DNA of 5,892 bases from an uncultured Treponema sp. GTDB taxonomy: Bacteria; Spirochaetota; Spirochaetia; Treponematales; Treponemataceae. The number at the start of each line of letters is the position of its first letter. The first letter of the stretch is position 1. This document shows positions 5,889 through 5,892 of the stretch, in pieces. A program made the position numbers and the translations under genes. The stretch spans positions 1 through 5,892 of the forward strand of contig CALELJ010000060.1 of NCBI GenBank assembly GCA_937902445.1. The letters run 5' to 3'. Under the pieces are notes generated by a model. The model ran no database searches, was not told where the DNA came from, and was given only the letters and a program-made list of their open reading frames with translations.

Positions 5889-5892
5889 AAAC

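Overview
The window looks like a chromosomal segment from a moderately AT-rich host-associated bacterium, most likely a treponeme-like spirochaete. This placement is inferred from two signals: a tandem pair of Maf/MptE-like (formerly DUF115) proteins, and a long acidic repeat protein ending in a short charged helical module of a kind I associate with Treponema. No rRNA, tRNA, mobile element or CRISPR array was seen, so taxonomy is tentative.

Layout. A short plus-strand gene (22-447) encodes a 141-residue, Gln/Asn/Ala-rich, all-helical protein of unrecognised function. It has a purine-rich ribosome binding site, a 3' untranslated region carrying repeated CT tracts, and a textbook intrinsic terminator (528-552). 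Everything else is on the minus strand and converges on that terminator. In transcription order it comprises: a long acidic Glu/Pro/Val repeat protein (3666-5888, probably cut at its 5' end by the window edge); a 78-base gap holding a terminator-like hairpin whose U-tract abuts the next ribosome binding site; a first Maf/MptE-like protein (2079-3587); and a second Maf/MptE-like protein (562-2082) that overlaps the first by ATGA.

The two MptE-like proteins share an N-terminal HS-x-YNP motif and the central GPSL motif but differ elsewhere, so they look like diverged paralogues made in a coupled way. Relatives are flagellin-modifying Maf proteins, and a role in sugar transfer onto a surface or flagellar protein is the most economical guess. 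The acidic protein has a strict ten-residue proline period over part of its length, repeated LDDF motifs, a predicted coiled coil and a distinct C-terminal helical module. It looks like an extended scaffold or spacer with docking motifs. Whether it works with the MptE-like pair is unknown; the hairpin between them suggests their expression can be separated.
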